Below are positions 23,490 through 32,264 of a DNA stretch of 64,000 bases, piece by piece. The DNA is taken from the NCBI GenBank assembly GCA_947494705.1, contig CANLVN010000003.1:62001-126000 (forward strand), given 5' to 3'. A model generated the notes under the pieces. It saw nothing but the letters and a program-made list of their open reading frames with translations, searched no databases and had not been told where the DNA came from. The DNA is from an uncultured Erythrobacter sp. (GTDB lineage Bacteria > Pseudomonadota > Alphaproteobacteria > Sphingomonadales > Sphingomonadaceae). Positions within the stretch are counted from its first letter, which is position 1. Each line of letters opens with the position of its first letter. Position numbers and translations under genes: made by a program.

Positions 23490-24422
23490 ATGCCGGAATC
23501 AAACAGGATCAATTCGACAGGTGGTGGTGTAATTGGTGCAGGCTCTGCTGCCTTGCGCCGGGCGATAACAAATCCTTTGTTCAGGAAGGCGAAGGCCAAC
23601 GAGCTGGACGGACCTTCCCGCAGCGCTTCCAACGACTCGATCAATTCAATCATCGAGGGCGAGATTATTCCGCGCCTGCTGATGGCCCACGCCTCTGGCG
23701 AAGCGAACACCGATCGCGATCGCGGGAACGGCGCCACTTCGATCAGCCCTTCCGCCGCGACTCGCTTTGCGCAGCTTCCGCTCCACCTCGAAGTCACCGG
23801 CCTAATGGATGAGGTCGAGGCTTTTTTCGACGAAGGCGTCAGCGTCGAGTCGGTTTACCTCGACCTGCTTGCCCCGTCGGCTCGTCGCCTCGGCGAGATG
23901 TGGGAATCCGACGAATGCGATTTCATCGACGTGACCATGGGCCTGTGGCGCCTTCAGGAGGTCATGCGCGAAATTTCGGCTCGCATCCCCATGCACCCTG
24001 GCACCGTGGGCGCGAGTGCAAGCCGTTCGCTATTCGCATCTGTGCCCGGTGACGAACACTCTTTCGGTGCGCTGATGCTGGACGATTTCTTCGCCCGCGC
24101 CGGTTGGAACAGCACCGTCATCTCGCAACCTTTGCGCAAGGAATTGCTCGACCGGGTATCGAAAGAGCCGTTTGACATCGTGGGATTGACCCTCTCGCGT
24201 GATTGTCCTAGCGCCGCCGTAACAAACATAATCAAGGCGATGCGTAGCGTCTCCTGTAACCCTCACCTCTCCATTCTCATCGGTGGTCATATGATCAACC
24301 AAAACCCTGCAATTGTTGCCGAAGTGGGAGCCGATGGGACCGGCGCCGACGCTCGTGCCGCCCTCGAGGTGGCAAACGCGTTGGTACAGTCCGCCAAGGT
24401 GCGTGCACATCTGATGCTTTAG
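23490..24422 (+). CDS. ppaA: PpaA/AerR-type cobalamin-binding antirepressor
   Basis: This is a 310-aa regulator of the PpaA/AerR family, which binds vitamin B12 and, with light, relieves PpsR/CrtJ repression of photosynthesis genes. After a polar N-terminal region, residues about 115-175 form the helical cap domain (YLDLLAPSARRLGEMWESDECDF, VTMGLWRLQEVMREISAR). The Rossmann-like B12 domain follows (DEHSFGALMLDDFFARAGWN, FDIVGLTLSRD, LSILIGGHMINQNPAI, VGADGTGADARAAL). The ATG at 23490 has GGGAGGGG upstream. It is followed 16 bases later by ppsR, the conserved arrangement. Confidence 0.9.
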   Translation: MPESNRINSTGGGVIGAGSAALRRAITNPLFRKAKANELDGPSRSASNDSINSIIEGEIIPRLLMAHASGEANTDRDRGNGATSISPSAATRFAQLPLHLEVTGLMDEVEAFFDEGVSVESVYLDLLAPSARRLGEMWESDECDFIDVTMGLWRLQEVMREISARIPMHPGTVGASASRSLFASVPGDEHSFGALMLDDFFARAGWNSTVISQPLRKELLDRVSKEPFDIVGLTLSRDCPSAAVTNIIKAMRSVSCNPHLSILIGGHMINQNPAIVAEVGADGTGADARAALEVANALVQSAKVRAHLML

Positions 24423-24438
24423 GAGGGGCAGTCATCTC

Positions 24439-25860
24439 ATGCTGACCCGCAAGCACTCGATCGAAGGCAAGGATACCTTCGGCAAGGCCGCAGAGCTTTT
24501 CAACTCGCTTGACGCCGATGCGGCGATGAAACTCGCGATGGTCGCGGGCGATATTACGCTCGTGCTCGACGACAGCGGCACGATCCTCGACACTGCATTC
24601 GATCCCAAGGAATTCCCCGGTTTTGAAGGCTGGGAAGGCAGCAACTGGATCGACACGGTCACGGTGGAAAGCCGCCCCAAAGTGATGGAAATGCTCGCCG
24701 CAGCGCGCCGGGGCGAGGTGCAGCACTGGCGCCAGGTCAATCATGCCTCGCGCGATGGCGATGTGCCGATCCGCTATGCCGTGCTCAGCGTCAATGGCGG
24801 CGAGCACCGGATTGCCTTCGGTCGCGACCTGCGTGAGGCGGGTCGGATGCAACAGCGTTTGCTGCAAGTCCAGCAATCGCTCGAGCGCGACTATCTGCGC
24901 ATGCGCCAGCTCGAGTCGCGCTATCGCCTGCTGTTCGATGAAACCGGCGAAGCGATCGTGATACTCGAGGCGAATACCCTGCGTATCCGCGAAGCCAATC
25001 CCGCAGCGCACAATCTTCTGGGCGCGCGGGCCGACAGCCTTCCGGGCAAGAAGATGCCGACACTGGTGGACAAGGCTTCGCGTGATGCGCTGCAAGGGCT
25101 CGTCGCGGCAGCGCTCGCGTCCAGCACGGCGTCCCCGGCGACGCTGACGCTGGCCAGGGGCGCGCGCGAAGTGGAGGCATCTGCCGTCGGATTTGCGCAG
25201 GACCGAGGCAAATTCGTGCTGCTGCGCCTTCCGGTGCGTGCAAGCGGCGAGGACGAGGAAGAATCCCCCGTTCTCGACCTCATCGATAACATGCCCGATG
25301 CCTTCGTGGTGGCCGATGGCTCGATGGAACTGGTCTGCGCCAACGCCGCCTTCATTGAGCTTGTGGGTGCGCCGGGCCAGGATCCTCTGGTCGGTCGCAA
25401 CCTGTCGACCTGGATCGGGCGGCCGGGCATCGATCTCGAACTGATCGAGGGGCAGATCGACCAACATGGCGTCGCCCGCAATATCAGCACGGTCTTGCGC
25501 TCGGGCGACGAACTGGAAGGCGAGCAGGTCGAGCTTTCCGCAGTTCGCAGCGCGGGTGACGCGCCGCTCTACGCTTTCGTGATCCGGCCGACCGCGCGGC
25601 GTCTGCGCGATCTGCCGCCGGGCTCGCAGGACTTGCCGCGTTCGGTCGAGCAACTCACCGATCTGGTGGGTCGTATGTCGTTGAAAGACATTGTCCGGGA
25701 AAGCACCGACCTGATTGAACGGCTGTGTATCGAGGCGGCTCTGCAATACACGTCGGACAATCGCGCCAGCGCCGCAGAAATCCTGGGCCTGTCGCGCCAG
25801 AGCCTTTATTCGAAGCTGCACCGCCACGGTCTTGGCAATCTCGGCAGTGACGGCGACTAG
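24439..25860 (+). CDS. ppsR: Photosynthesis repressor PpsR/CrtJ
   Basis: This is a 473-aa transcription regulator that represses bch, crt, puc and puf-type genes under high oxygen. There is an N-terminal PAS-like region (about 30-130), a coiled-coil linker (QQRLLQVQQSLERDYLRMRQLE), PAS domains near 155-265 and 285-395, and a Fis-type helix-turn-helix at the C-terminus (NRASAAEILGLSRQSLYSKLHRHGL). There are only two cysteines, C300 in MELVCANAAF and C430 in IERLCIEAAL next to the DNA-binding helix. In the Rhodobacter proteins the HTH cysteine takes part in redox control. RBS AGGAGGGG lies before the ATG. Confidence 0.96.
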   Translation: MLTRKHSIEGKDTFGKAAELFNSLDADAAMKLAMVAGDITLVLDDSGTILDTAFDPKEFPGFEGWEGSNWIDTVTVESRPKVMEMLAAARRGEVQHWRQVNHASRDGDVPIRYAVLSVNGGEHRIAFGRDLREAGRMQQRLLQVQQSLERDYLRMRQLESRYRLLFDETGEAIVILEANTLRIREANPAAHNLLGARADSLPGKKMPTLVDKASRDALQGLVAAALASSTASPATLTLARGAREVEASAVGFAQDRGKFVLLRLPVRASGEDEEESPVLDLIDNMPDAFVVADGSMELVCANAAFIELVGAPGQDPLVGRNLSTWIGRPGIDLELIEGQIDQHGVARNISTVLRSGDELEGEQVELSAVRSAGDAPLYAFVIRPTARRLRDLPPGSQDLPRSVEQLTDLVGRMSLKDIVRESTDLIERLCIEAALQYTSDNRASAAEILGLSRQSLYSKLHRHGLGNLGSDGD

Positions 25861-26082
25861 GCGACCTTTCCTGCAGCGTCCGTGTGGCGCGGTCTAAAGG
25901 CCTCTAAAGGGCCACAACAGCATCACATGGGTACCAACCGGCTCGCCTACGCCCTTAAAAGTGGCACCGGGCGTCAATCGGTTTCGCACCGTCAGTGCAC
26001 AGGCCAAGCCACTCATATTGCGACGAAAACCGTCCTACACGGCATCGAATCCAGCCATATCTGGAGCTTGTTGGATTTTTAG

Positions 26083-26100
26083 TGTCCAATTAATTTGACG
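26083..26100. promoter_or_regulatory. PpsR/CrtJ operator upstream of bchG
   Basis: TGTCCAATTAATTTGACG fits TGT-N12-AC(A/G) and shares the core AATTAATTTGAC with the minus-strand reading of the bchF operator. It lies in the 269-bp gap between ppsR and bchG (25861-26129), which otherwise contains no convincing gene. Confidence 0.75.
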
Positions 26101-26123
26101 CACCCCCCTGTCAGGCATACCTT
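26095..26123 (+). promoter_or_regulatory. Promoter of the bchG operon, -35 inside the PpsR site
   Basis: TTGACG at 26095-26100, a 17-base spacer and TACCTT at 26118-26123. The -35 is the right end of the PpsR operator. The expected transcript start falls at or next to the bchG ATG (26130), so this message would be leaderless or nearly so unless a more upstream promoter is used. Confidence 0.45.
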
Positions 26124-26129
26124 CGTGAC

Positions 26130-27068
26130 ATGGAGAGGTCTGCAATTTCGACTCGTAGTGGTCCGGTATCCGGATCGCTGGGTGCTGGGCCGTTACGGGC
26201 GCGACCTCGTCCCGGTGACGTCCTCGAACTGCTCAAACCGATCACCTGGTTTCCCCCGATGTGGGCCTTCATGTGCGGCGCTGTCTCTTCCGGAGCGGGT
26301 CTCGACGGGCGCTGGCTGTTCGTTCTTGGCGGCGTGATGCTGGCCGGTCCGCTCGTGTGCGGGACCAGTCAGGCGGTGAACGACTGGTTCGACCGGCATG
26401 TCGACGCGATCAACGAACCCGACCGACCGATCCCCTCTGGCCGAATTCCGGGGCGCTGGGGGCTGTATGTCGCGATCATCGCAACGCTGGTGTCCGCAGC
26501 GGTCGCATGGCTGCTCGGCCCGCTCGTCTTTGTCGCCGGATTGGTAGGCCTCGCGCTCGCATGGGGTTATTCCGCGCCGCCATTCCGGTTCAAGACTTCG
26601 GGCTGGACCGGGCCGCTGGTGGTGGGGCTGACCTATGAAGGGCTGAGCTGGTTCACCGGCGCCGCCGTGATGCTGGGCGCGATGCCGAGCGTGGAAGTCC
26701 TGACGGTGCTGGTTCTCTACAGCATCGGCGCGCATGGCATCATGACGCTGAACGATTTCAAAGCGGTCGAAGGGGACCGCGCAACCGGCCTCAAATCGCT
26801 GCCCGTTGTCATGGGCGTTCGCAATGCCGCGCTGCTCGCCTGTGCGGTGATGGCGCTGGCACAAGTTGCCGTCATCGCGTTGCTCGCGGTCTGGGGCTTC
26901 ACATTGTCGGCGTGGATCGTAGGCGGCGTGCTGCTTGCACAGCTTGCCGCGATGCCTCGCCTGCTGGGCAATCCGAAGAAATACGCGCCATGGTATAATG
27001 GCGTGGGCGTCACGCTCTATGTCCTCGGTATGCTCGCGGCCGCGCTCGGCTTGGGGGGCTATATCTGA
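26130..27068 (+). CDS. bchG: Bacteriochlorophyll synthase (bacteriochlorophyllide geranylgeranyltransferase)
   Basis: This is a 312-aa UbiA-type prenyltransferase that attaches geranylgeranyl diphosphate to bacteriochlorophyllide a in the membrane. The first Asp-rich motif is NDWFDRHVDAINEPDRPIPSG and the second is TLNDFKAVEGDRATGLKSLPV, both diagnostic. About eight hydrophobic helices are present. The ATG at 26130 is the only ordinary start before the conserved LELLKPITWFPPMWAF; it lies very close to the predicted promoter. The stop overlaps bch2 as TGATG. Confidence 0.96.
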   Translation: MERSAISTRSGPVSGSLGAGPLRARPRPGDVLELLKPITWFPPMWAFMCGAVSSGAGLDGRWLFVLGGVMLAGPLVCGTSQAVNDWFDRHVDAINEPDRPIPSGRIPGRWGLYVAIIATLVSAAVAWLLGPLVFVAGLVGLALAWGYSAPPFRFKTSGWTGPLVVGLTYEGLSWFTGAAVMLGAMPSVEVLTVLVLYSIGAHGIMTLNDFKAVEGDRATGLKSLPVVMGVRNAALLACAVMALAQVAVIALLAVWGFTLSAWIVGGVLLAQLAAMPRLLGNPKKYAPWYNGVGVTLYVLGMLAAALGLGGYI

Positions 27069-28417
27069 TGAACACGCCCGCTGCCGCTCCTCAAGGCCTC
27101 GGTTGGTTTGCGATTATCCGCATCGGCCTTGTCCAGGCGAGCATCGGGGCGATGGTGATGCTGACCACGACGGTGCTCAACCGGCTGATGGTGGTCGAAT
27201 ACACGCTCGCCGCTGTACTCCCCGCGGGGCTGGTCGGCTGGCACTACGCCGTGCAACTGAGCCGGCCGCTGTGGGGTCACGGCTCGGACAAGGGCGGAAG
27301 CCGGGCGCTGTGGATCATGGGCGGTATGGGCGTGCTTGCGCTGGGAGCGCTGCTCGCGGTCGAGGTTACTCTGACCGCATCGGCAAACCTCGCCCTCGGC
27401 ATCGCTCTGGGGGTGCTCGCTTATACCCTGATCGGCATCGGTGTCGGAGCGGCGGGCACATCGGCGCTCGCGCTGCTGGCAAGCGGCGTTTCGCCCGAAC
27501 GGCGCGCGGCGGCTGCGGCGGTCACTTGGATCATGATGATCGCAGGCATTGTTGTTTCGGCGATCGCTGTCAGCCAGCTGATCGACCCCTTTACGCCTCA
27601 ACGGCTGTGGTGGGTCGCCTCCGGCCTGCTCGCAGTCTGTCTCACCGTGGCCGCGCTTGCGACCTTCCGTCTCGAACCCGAGGCAGGACCGGTCTTCGCG
27701 GAAACTGCGAAGTCGCACGCGGCCCCTTCGTTCAAGGACGCCATTGCCGAGATCTTCGCCGAAAAAGCCGCGCGGCGCTTCACGCTTTTCATCTTCGCCT
27801 CGATGATGGCGTTCAACATGCAGGACCTCATTCTCGAACCGTTTGCAGGCCTCGTTTTCGGCATGACTCCGGGCGAGTCGACCGCCTTGGGCGGAATGCA
27901 GAGCGGCGGCGTGCTCGCAGGCATGATCGTCGCCGGGATCGGTGGCAGCGCCTTTGCTGGCCGCATGCCAGTCGAACTGCGCCACTGGATCGTCTTCGGC
28001 TGCCTCGGATCGGCGCTTGCGCTGGCGGGGCTGGCAACCGGGGCCATGGTGGGGACCGGCTGGCCGATCCACGCCAATGTTTTCGCGCTGGGCTTTTGCA
28101 ACGGGCTGTTCGCGGTGGCCGCGATCGGCGCGATGATGGGGCTGGCGGGAGCGGGTACGAAAACCCGCGAAGGCGTGCGCATGGGCGTGTGGGGCGCGGC
28201 ACAGGCCATCGCCTTCGGTCTTGGCGGACTCGTCGGAGCGCTCGGAGTGGATTTCGCGCGCGCGGCTTACGGGGCGGATGGTCCTGCGTTCCAGCTGGTC
28301 TTTGCGATCGAGGGCGCGGTCTTCGTGCTCGCGGCATGGCTGGCGGTGCGCGCGACTGAAAAGGGGCTGGCGCCCGGTGGCGCTGCAAATATCGGAAAAG
28401 CGGAGAGTTTCGCATGA
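27068..28417 (+). CDS. bch2: PucC/LhaA-family transporter-like assembly factor Bch2
   Basis: This is a 449-aa MFS-like membrane protein with 12 predicted segments, a paralogue of LhaA. Seen: IRIGLVQASIGAMVMLTTTVLNRLMVVEY, SRPLWGHGSDKGGSRALWI, and FNMQDLILEPFAGLVFGMTPGESTALGG, matching the PucC family. Genes of this type always sit between bchG and bchP (orf427/428 in Rhodobacter). The role is probably delivery of bacteriochlorophyll to light-harvesting apoproteins, inferred from PucC and LhaA. The stop overlaps bchP as ATGA. Confidence 0.9.
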   Translation: MNTPAAAPQGLGWFAIIRIGLVQASIGAMVMLTTTVLNRLMVVEYTLAAVLPAGLVGWHYAVQLSRPLWGHGSDKGGSRALWIMGGMGVLALGALLAVEVTLTASANLALGIALGVLAYTLIGIGVGAAGTSALALLASGVSPERRAAAAAVTWIMMIAGIVVSAIAVSQLIDPFTPQRLWWVASGLLAVCLTVAALATFRLEPEAGPVFAETAKSHAAPSFKDAIAEIFAEKAARRFTLFIFASMMAFNMQDLILEPFAGLVFGMTPGESTALGGMQSGGVLAGMIVAGIGGSAFAGRMPVELRHWIVFGCLGSALALAGLATGAMVGTGWPIHANVFALGFCNGLFAVAAIGAMMGLAGAGTKTREGVRMGVWGAAQAIAFGLGGLVGALGVDFARAAYGADGPAFQLVFAIEGAVFVLAAWLAVRATEKGLAPGGAANIGKAESFA

Positions 28418-29610
28418 GGGAACAGATTTACGATGCCGTGGTGATCGGCGGAGGCCCGGCGGGCTCTACGGCGGCGCACGACCTTGCGATGGCGGGCCAT
28501 TCGGTGCTGCTGATGGAGCGCGGCGGTCGGATCAAGCCATGCGGCGGAGCAATTCCGCCGCGCGCGCTCGACGATTTCGATCTGCCCCAGTCGCTGCTCG
28601 TCGCCCGTGCCCGATCGGCGCGAATGATCGCGCCTTCGGGGCGCGCGGTGGACATGCCGGTGGGAGAGATCGGCTATGTCGGCATGGTCGACCGTGAACA
28701 CTTCGACGAGTGGCTGCGTGAACGCGCCCGCATGTCCGGGGTTGAGCGCCTCACTGCGACCTTCGAGAAGGTCGAGCGAGACGAACACGCGCACCCCATC
28801 GTCACCTATCGCCGTGAGCGCGGCGGGCCGGTCGAGCGTATCCGAGCCCGTTGCATCGTGGGCGCCGACGGCGCGCGGTCGGCGGTGGCGAAGCAATGCC
28901 TGCCCGACGCCGAGCGGGTCAAATGCGTGTTCGCCTATCACGAGATCATTGCAGCCCCGCAGTTGGACAATGAGGATTACGATTCCAACCGCTGCGACGT
29001 GTTCTACCAGGGCAAGCTCTCACCCGATTTCTACGCCTGGGTCTTTCCCCACGGCGACACCGCGAGCATCGGCGTGGGCAGCGCGAACAAGGGCTTCTCC
29101 CTGCGCGGCGCGGTTTCACAGATGCGCGGCGAGCTCGATCTCAACCGTTGCGAGACCATACGTCGCGAGGGCGCACCGATCCCCCTGAAACCGTTGAAGC
29201 GTTGGGACAATGGCGCGGACGTGATCGTCGCAGGCGACGCGGCCGGCATCGTCGCGCCGGCCTCTGGCGAGGGGATTTACTATGCGATGGTCGGCGGACG
29301 CTTCAGCGCCGCAGCGGCCAGCGAGATGCTCAAGACCGGCGAGGCCAAGGCGCTGAAACTCGCCCGTAAGCGCTTCATGAAGGAGCATGGGCGGGTTTTC
29401 TGGATCCTCGGGATGATGCAGTATTTCTGGTATTCGTCCGACAAGCGGCGCGAGCGTTTCGTCGACATGTGCGACGACAAGGACGTGCAGCAGCTCACCT
29501 GGCAGGCCTACATGAACAAGAAGCTGGTGCGGAAGAAGCCGATGGCGCACGTGAAAATATTCCTCAAGGACACCGCGCACCTGCTTGGCCTTCGCCCGGC
29601 AAGCAGCTAG
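28414..29610 (+). CDS. bchP: Geranylgeranyl diphosphate/bacteriochlorophyll reductase
   Basis: This is a 398-aa FAD-dependent reductase that saturates the geranylgeranyl tail to phytyl, the last step of bacteriochlorophyll a synthesis. It begins YDAVVIGGGPAGSTAAHDLA, followed by RIKPCGGAIPPRAL, VGADGARSAVAKQ and the second FAD motif VIVAGDAAGIVAPASGEGIYYAM. The final region FLKDTAHLLGLRP is typical. It is ATGA-coupled to bch2, and tspO follows after 27 bases. Confidence 0.96.
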   Translation: MREQIYDAVVIGGGPAGSTAAHDLAMAGHSVLLMERGGRIKPCGGAIPPRALDDFDLPQSLLVARARSARMIAPSGRAVDMPVGEIGYVGMVDREHFDEWLRERARMSGVERLTATFEKVERDEHAHPIVTYRRERGGPVERIRARCIVGADGARSAVAKQCLPDAERVKCVFAYHEIIAAPQLDNEDYDSNRCDVFYQGKLSPDFYAWVFPHGDTASIGVGSANKGFSLRGAVSQMRGELDLNRCETIRREGAPIPLKPLKRWDNGADVIVAGDAAGIVAPASGEGIYYAMVGGRFSAAAASEMLKTGEAKALKLARKRFMKEHGRVFWILGMMQYFWYSSDKRRERFVDMCDDKDVQQLTWQAYMNKKLVRKKPMAHVKIFLKDTAHLLGLRPASS

Positions 29611-29637
29611 GCTCGCAAGCGGAGAGGGATCGACCGC

Positions 29638-30126
29638 ATGAGTATCGGAAAGACGTGGATTCTGCCCGCCGTCGTGGCGGCGATTGCGGCGGCTATCGTC
29701 GCAGTGCTGGGGGCGACGATCACCGATCTCGGCCCATGGTATCAGGGTCTTGAAAAGCCCGACTGGAACCCGCCGGACGTCGCTTTCCCCGTCGGATGGA
29801 CGATCATCTTCGCGCTCAACACCGCCGCCATCGTCAGCGCCTGGCGCGCGGCGCCCACGCCCAAGGTGTCGGACACGATCATCGGCCTGTTCGCGCTTAA
29901 TTGCTTCCTCAATATCACCTGGTCGATGCTGTTCTTCCGCATCCAGCGGCCCGACCTCGCGTTTATCGAGGTGCTGCTGCTGTGGCTCTCGATCGCCGCG
30001 CTGATCGTCTATTGCGGACGCTATTCGCGCATTTCGGCTCTGTTGTTCCTGCCCTACCTGCTCTGGGTGACATTCGCCGCCGCGCTCAACTGGTCTGTGG
30101 TGGAACTGAACGGCCCGTTCGGGTGA
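29638..30126 (+). CDS. tspO: TspO/MBR family tryptophan-rich sensory protein
   Basis: This is a 162-aa protein with five transmembrane helices of the TspO/peripheral benzodiazepine receptor family. Marks are WYQGLEKPDWNPPDVAFPVGWTIIF in two parts, LNCFLNITWSMLFF and LLFLPYLLWVTFAAALNW. In Rhodobacter, TspO exports or senses porphyrin intermediates and negatively affects photosynthesis gene expression. Its place directly behind bchP supports the same role. The stop overlaps the next gene's GTG as GTGA. Confidence 0.93.
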   Translation: MSIGKTWILPAVVAAIAAAIVAVLGATITDLGPWYQGLEKPDWNPPDVAFPVGWTIIFALNTAAIVSAWRAAPTPKVSDTIIGLFALNCFLNITWSMLFFRIQRPDLAFIEVLLLWLSIAALIVYCGRYSRISALLFLPYLLWVTFAAALNWSVVELNGPFG

Positions 30127-30383
30127 TCGCGGATTTCTTTGCAAGCGGCCATGCGGCGGACCTCGTGCTGGCGGTGCTCGCGCTCGAGGCCGCTTGGTTG
30201 AGGCTCGCGAAGGGTTGGGGTTTTGCCCGCATCCTTGGCCTGATCGGCCCGGCAGTGTTCATCGTCCTCGCGCTGAGAGCCGCATTGGTCGGTGCAGGCT
30301 GGGAGTGGGTGGCGGTGCTGCTCGCGCTATCGCTACCGCCCCACCTGATGGATTTGCGGGGGCGATTGTCGCGCGGTCATTGA
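30123..30383 (+). CDS. Unknown 86-aa membrane protein coupled to tspO
   Basis: The GTG at 30123 overlaps the tspO stop (GTGA), giving an 86-aa protein read as M-IADFFASGHAADLVLAVLA onward. It is strongly hydrophobic, with about three short segments (ADLVLAVLALEAAWLRLA, ILGLIGPAVFIVLALRAALV, WVAVLLALSLPPHLMDL) and a basic tail (RGRLSRGH). No named family is recognised, but small open frames after tspO occur in other aerobic phototroph clusters. It may be an accessory of TspO or of pigment handling. The evidence is operon position, coupling and coherent membrane topology. Confidence 0.75.
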   Translation: MIADFFASGHAADLVLAVLALEAAWLRLAKGWGFARILGLIGPAVFIVLALRAALVGAGWEWVAVLLALSLPPHLMDLRGRLSRGH

Positions 30384-30390
30384 AGCCCGC

Positions 30391-31206
30391 TCAGGCCCAC
30401 CCCGCCGGATCGAGGGCGAGGAGCTTCGATAGCTGCGAATAGAGCGCGGGTTCCTCGTCGCGCAGGTCCTGCGGTTTTTCGAAAAAGGTCACGATCGCTT
30501 CGGCGAAGAACTCTTCGTGGTTGGTTGCGCCATAGGGGTCGATCAGGGTCCGCTGGTTGCTCTCGACCCGTTCGAGGTGCGAATTGTAGGCATCCAGCAT
30601 CGCCTTCTCCCAGTTCGCATAGGCTTGGCCCTTGCGCAGGATCGGAATGCCGTTCGTGTGCCCGGTCAGGGCGTCGAGCTGGTGCGCGAATTCGTGGATG
30701 ACGACGTTGTACCCGTCCGTGTCGTCGAGCCCGCCTTGCAGCGCATGGTCCCAGGACAGGACGACCGGCCCCCGGACCCAGCTTTCGCCAGCCATGTGAA
30801 GGTCATGTTCGCGAACCAGCTGGCCATCGTGCATTTCGCGATTGGAGCGGATCGTGGACGGGTAGATCAGCACGTTCCTGAGCGTGTCGTACCAGACCGG
30901 GCTGTTCACGATCAGCAGGCACGCCTGCGCGGCGATCGAAAGCCGCATTTGCTCGCTCACCTCGATCCCGCCATGACCCCGGAATGTGATCTGGTCGAGG
31001 AACAGGTTGATCTTGCCCTCCAGCTTCTTGCGCAAGCCAGCGGGTAGGCGGCGAGTGATCGGGACCAGTTCGGCGACAATTCTGCGCTGCGCCTCGTCCA
31101 GCGGATTCGCCAGAAGCTGCTCGCGCCTGCGCTTTTTCGACCAGTGGCGGTATCCGAAAAACGCGGCAATCAGCAGGCCGATCACAAGGAAGGGGAGAAG
31201 CGACAT
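30391..31206 (-). CDS. MtfA-like zinc-dependent peptidase (M90 family)
   Basis: This is a 271-aa protein with one N-terminal membrane helix (LLPFLVIGLLIAAFFGYRHW) and an M90 peptidase domain. The zinc site HEFAHQLD lies near residue 165, and the downstream glutamate region is NHEEFFAEAIVTFFEKP. E. coli MtfA controls glucose-PTS regulation through Mlc; the substrate here is unknown. The membrane anchor differs from soluble MtfA. The start at 31206 is preferred over one 51 bases upstream because that extension is cysteine- and proline-rich and precedes the helix. The gene is convergent with the bchG operon and interrupts the photosynthesis cluster, though its coding style is similar to neighbours. 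Confidence 0.88.
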   Translation of the reverse strand: MSLLPFLVIGLLIAAFFGYRHWSKKRRREQLLANPLDEAQRRIVAELVPITRRLPAGLRKKLEGKINLFLDQITFRGHGGIEVSEQMRLSIAAQACLLIVNSPVWYDTLRNVLIYPSTIRSNREMHDGQLVREHDLHMAGESWVRGPVVLSWDHALQGGLDDTDGYNVVIHEFAHQLDALTGHTNGIPILRKGQAYANWEKAMLDAYNSHLERVESNQRTLIDPYGATNHEEFFAEAIVTFFEKPQDLRDEEPALYSQLSKLLALDPAGWA

Positions 31207-31264
31207 CACCCGATAAATAGGTTCGCATGGACAGGTTGGGTAGGGCGCGCCGCCCAAGCCAATG

Positions 31265-31299
31265 AAAAAGCCCGACCGCGCAATCCTGCGCAGCCGGGC
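31265..31299 (-). terminator. Rho-independent terminator of the puf operon
   Basis: On the minus strand GCCCGGCTGCGCA and TGCGCGGTCGGGC pair around a GGAT loop (one mismatch) and are followed by TTTTT. It lies about 40 bases after the pufM stop and before the peptidase gene. Confidence 0.85.
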
Positions 31300-31337
31300 C
31301 TCTCGATTTCAGGACCTATGGTACCTTACCTGTCGCC

Positions 31338-32264
31338 TCAGTTGGGTGGAGCGTAATGATGCTCCTGCGCCCACAGGTACCAGTTGTCGACCACCGTGCC
31401 CGAAAGCAGGATGCCGATTCCGCCGGTCAGCGTCGTCAGGACCGCGAACCACCACGCCCAGCGGTGGATCGATTCCATCGTGGCGTTGAAACCCATGGTC
31501 CAGCGCCAGAACAGGGCGCCGCGTTCCGATGCCGTGCCGCGGTCGGTGATCTGCTCGATCTCGCGCTCGCCGCCGTAACGGCCCAGCGCGAGGATCGAGG
31601 CACCATGCATGGCGAACAGCACAGCCGAGCCATACAGGAACACGATCGAAAGCGCGTGGAACGGGTTGTAGAATAGGTTGCCGTGGACGAGCGAGAAGTT
31701 GTTCGTCCAGTCGAGGTGGCTGAAGATGCCGTAAGGCACTGCTTCGGACCAGCTGCCCAGCAGGAGCGGGCGGATGAAGCCCAGCACCAGGAACAGCCAG
31801 ATCGCCGAAGCGAAGGCCCACGGAACGTGCATTCCCATGCCCAGCTGCTTGGCCCGCGTGTAGGTTCGCACCCACCAGCACAGCACCGCAGTGGTGAGGA
31901 ACGCGCCGGTCAGGATGAACCAACCGCCTTCGTTCAACGGCACGAACGGGCTAAAGCCATATTCCGGCCCCGGAGGATCAAGCGAGAGCCAGAACAGCTC
32001 GCGCATGAATGTCTGCGGGTTATAGCCGGCCTGCGCCCAGAAATTGAGCCCGATGATCAGGATCGCGGCGGTTCCGAAAACCAGCGAGATCAGTCCTGAC
32101 AGGCCGAGATAGAACGGGCCGATCTGGGCCTGTCCGATCTTGCCCAGCCAGTAGCTGTAGCCGGTCTGTTCGATCCGACCCTCGCCGCGGTCGGCCATTG
32201 GAACGCCCAGTTCGGGCGGTCCCTTGACCTGGACCTGCGTGAAGATGTTTTGATAGCTAGCCAT
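31338..32264 (-). CDS. pufM: Photosynthetic reaction centre M subunit
   Basis: This is the 308-aa M subunit with five transmembrane helices, binding the special-pair and accessory bacteriochlorophylls, pheophytin, QA and the non-haem iron. Family segments include [20 protein letters not shown] near residue 37, [60 protein letters not shown] and [16 protein letters not shown]. It starts at 32264 in an ATGA overlap with pufL. It ends the operon: there is no pufC between it and the terminator. Confidence 0.98.
   Translation of the reverse strand: MASYQNIFTQVQVKGPPELGVPMADRGEGRIEQTGYSYWLGKIGQAQIGPFYLGLSGLISLVFGTAAILIIGLNFWAQAGYNPQTFMRELFWLSLDPPGPEYGFSPFVPLNEGGWFILTGAFLTTAVLCWWVRTYTRAKQLGMGMHVPWAFASAIWLFLVLGFIRPLLLGSWSEAVPYGIFSHLDWTNNFSLVHGNLFYNPFHALSIVFLYGSAVLFAMHGASILALGRYGGEREIEQITDRGTASERGALFWRWTMGFNATMESIHRWAWWFAVLTTLTGGIGILLSGTVVDNWYLWAQEHHYAPPN

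Noticed and set aside
24295..25827. 510-codon minus-strand frame opposite ppsR
   Set aside because: ppsR on the plus strand has clear PAS and HTH domains; the antisense translation has none.
31207..31337. Possible pufC or pufX after pufM
   Set aside because: Only 131 bases separate pufM from the peptidase gene and they contain the terminator; no CXXCH or membrane peptide is encoded.
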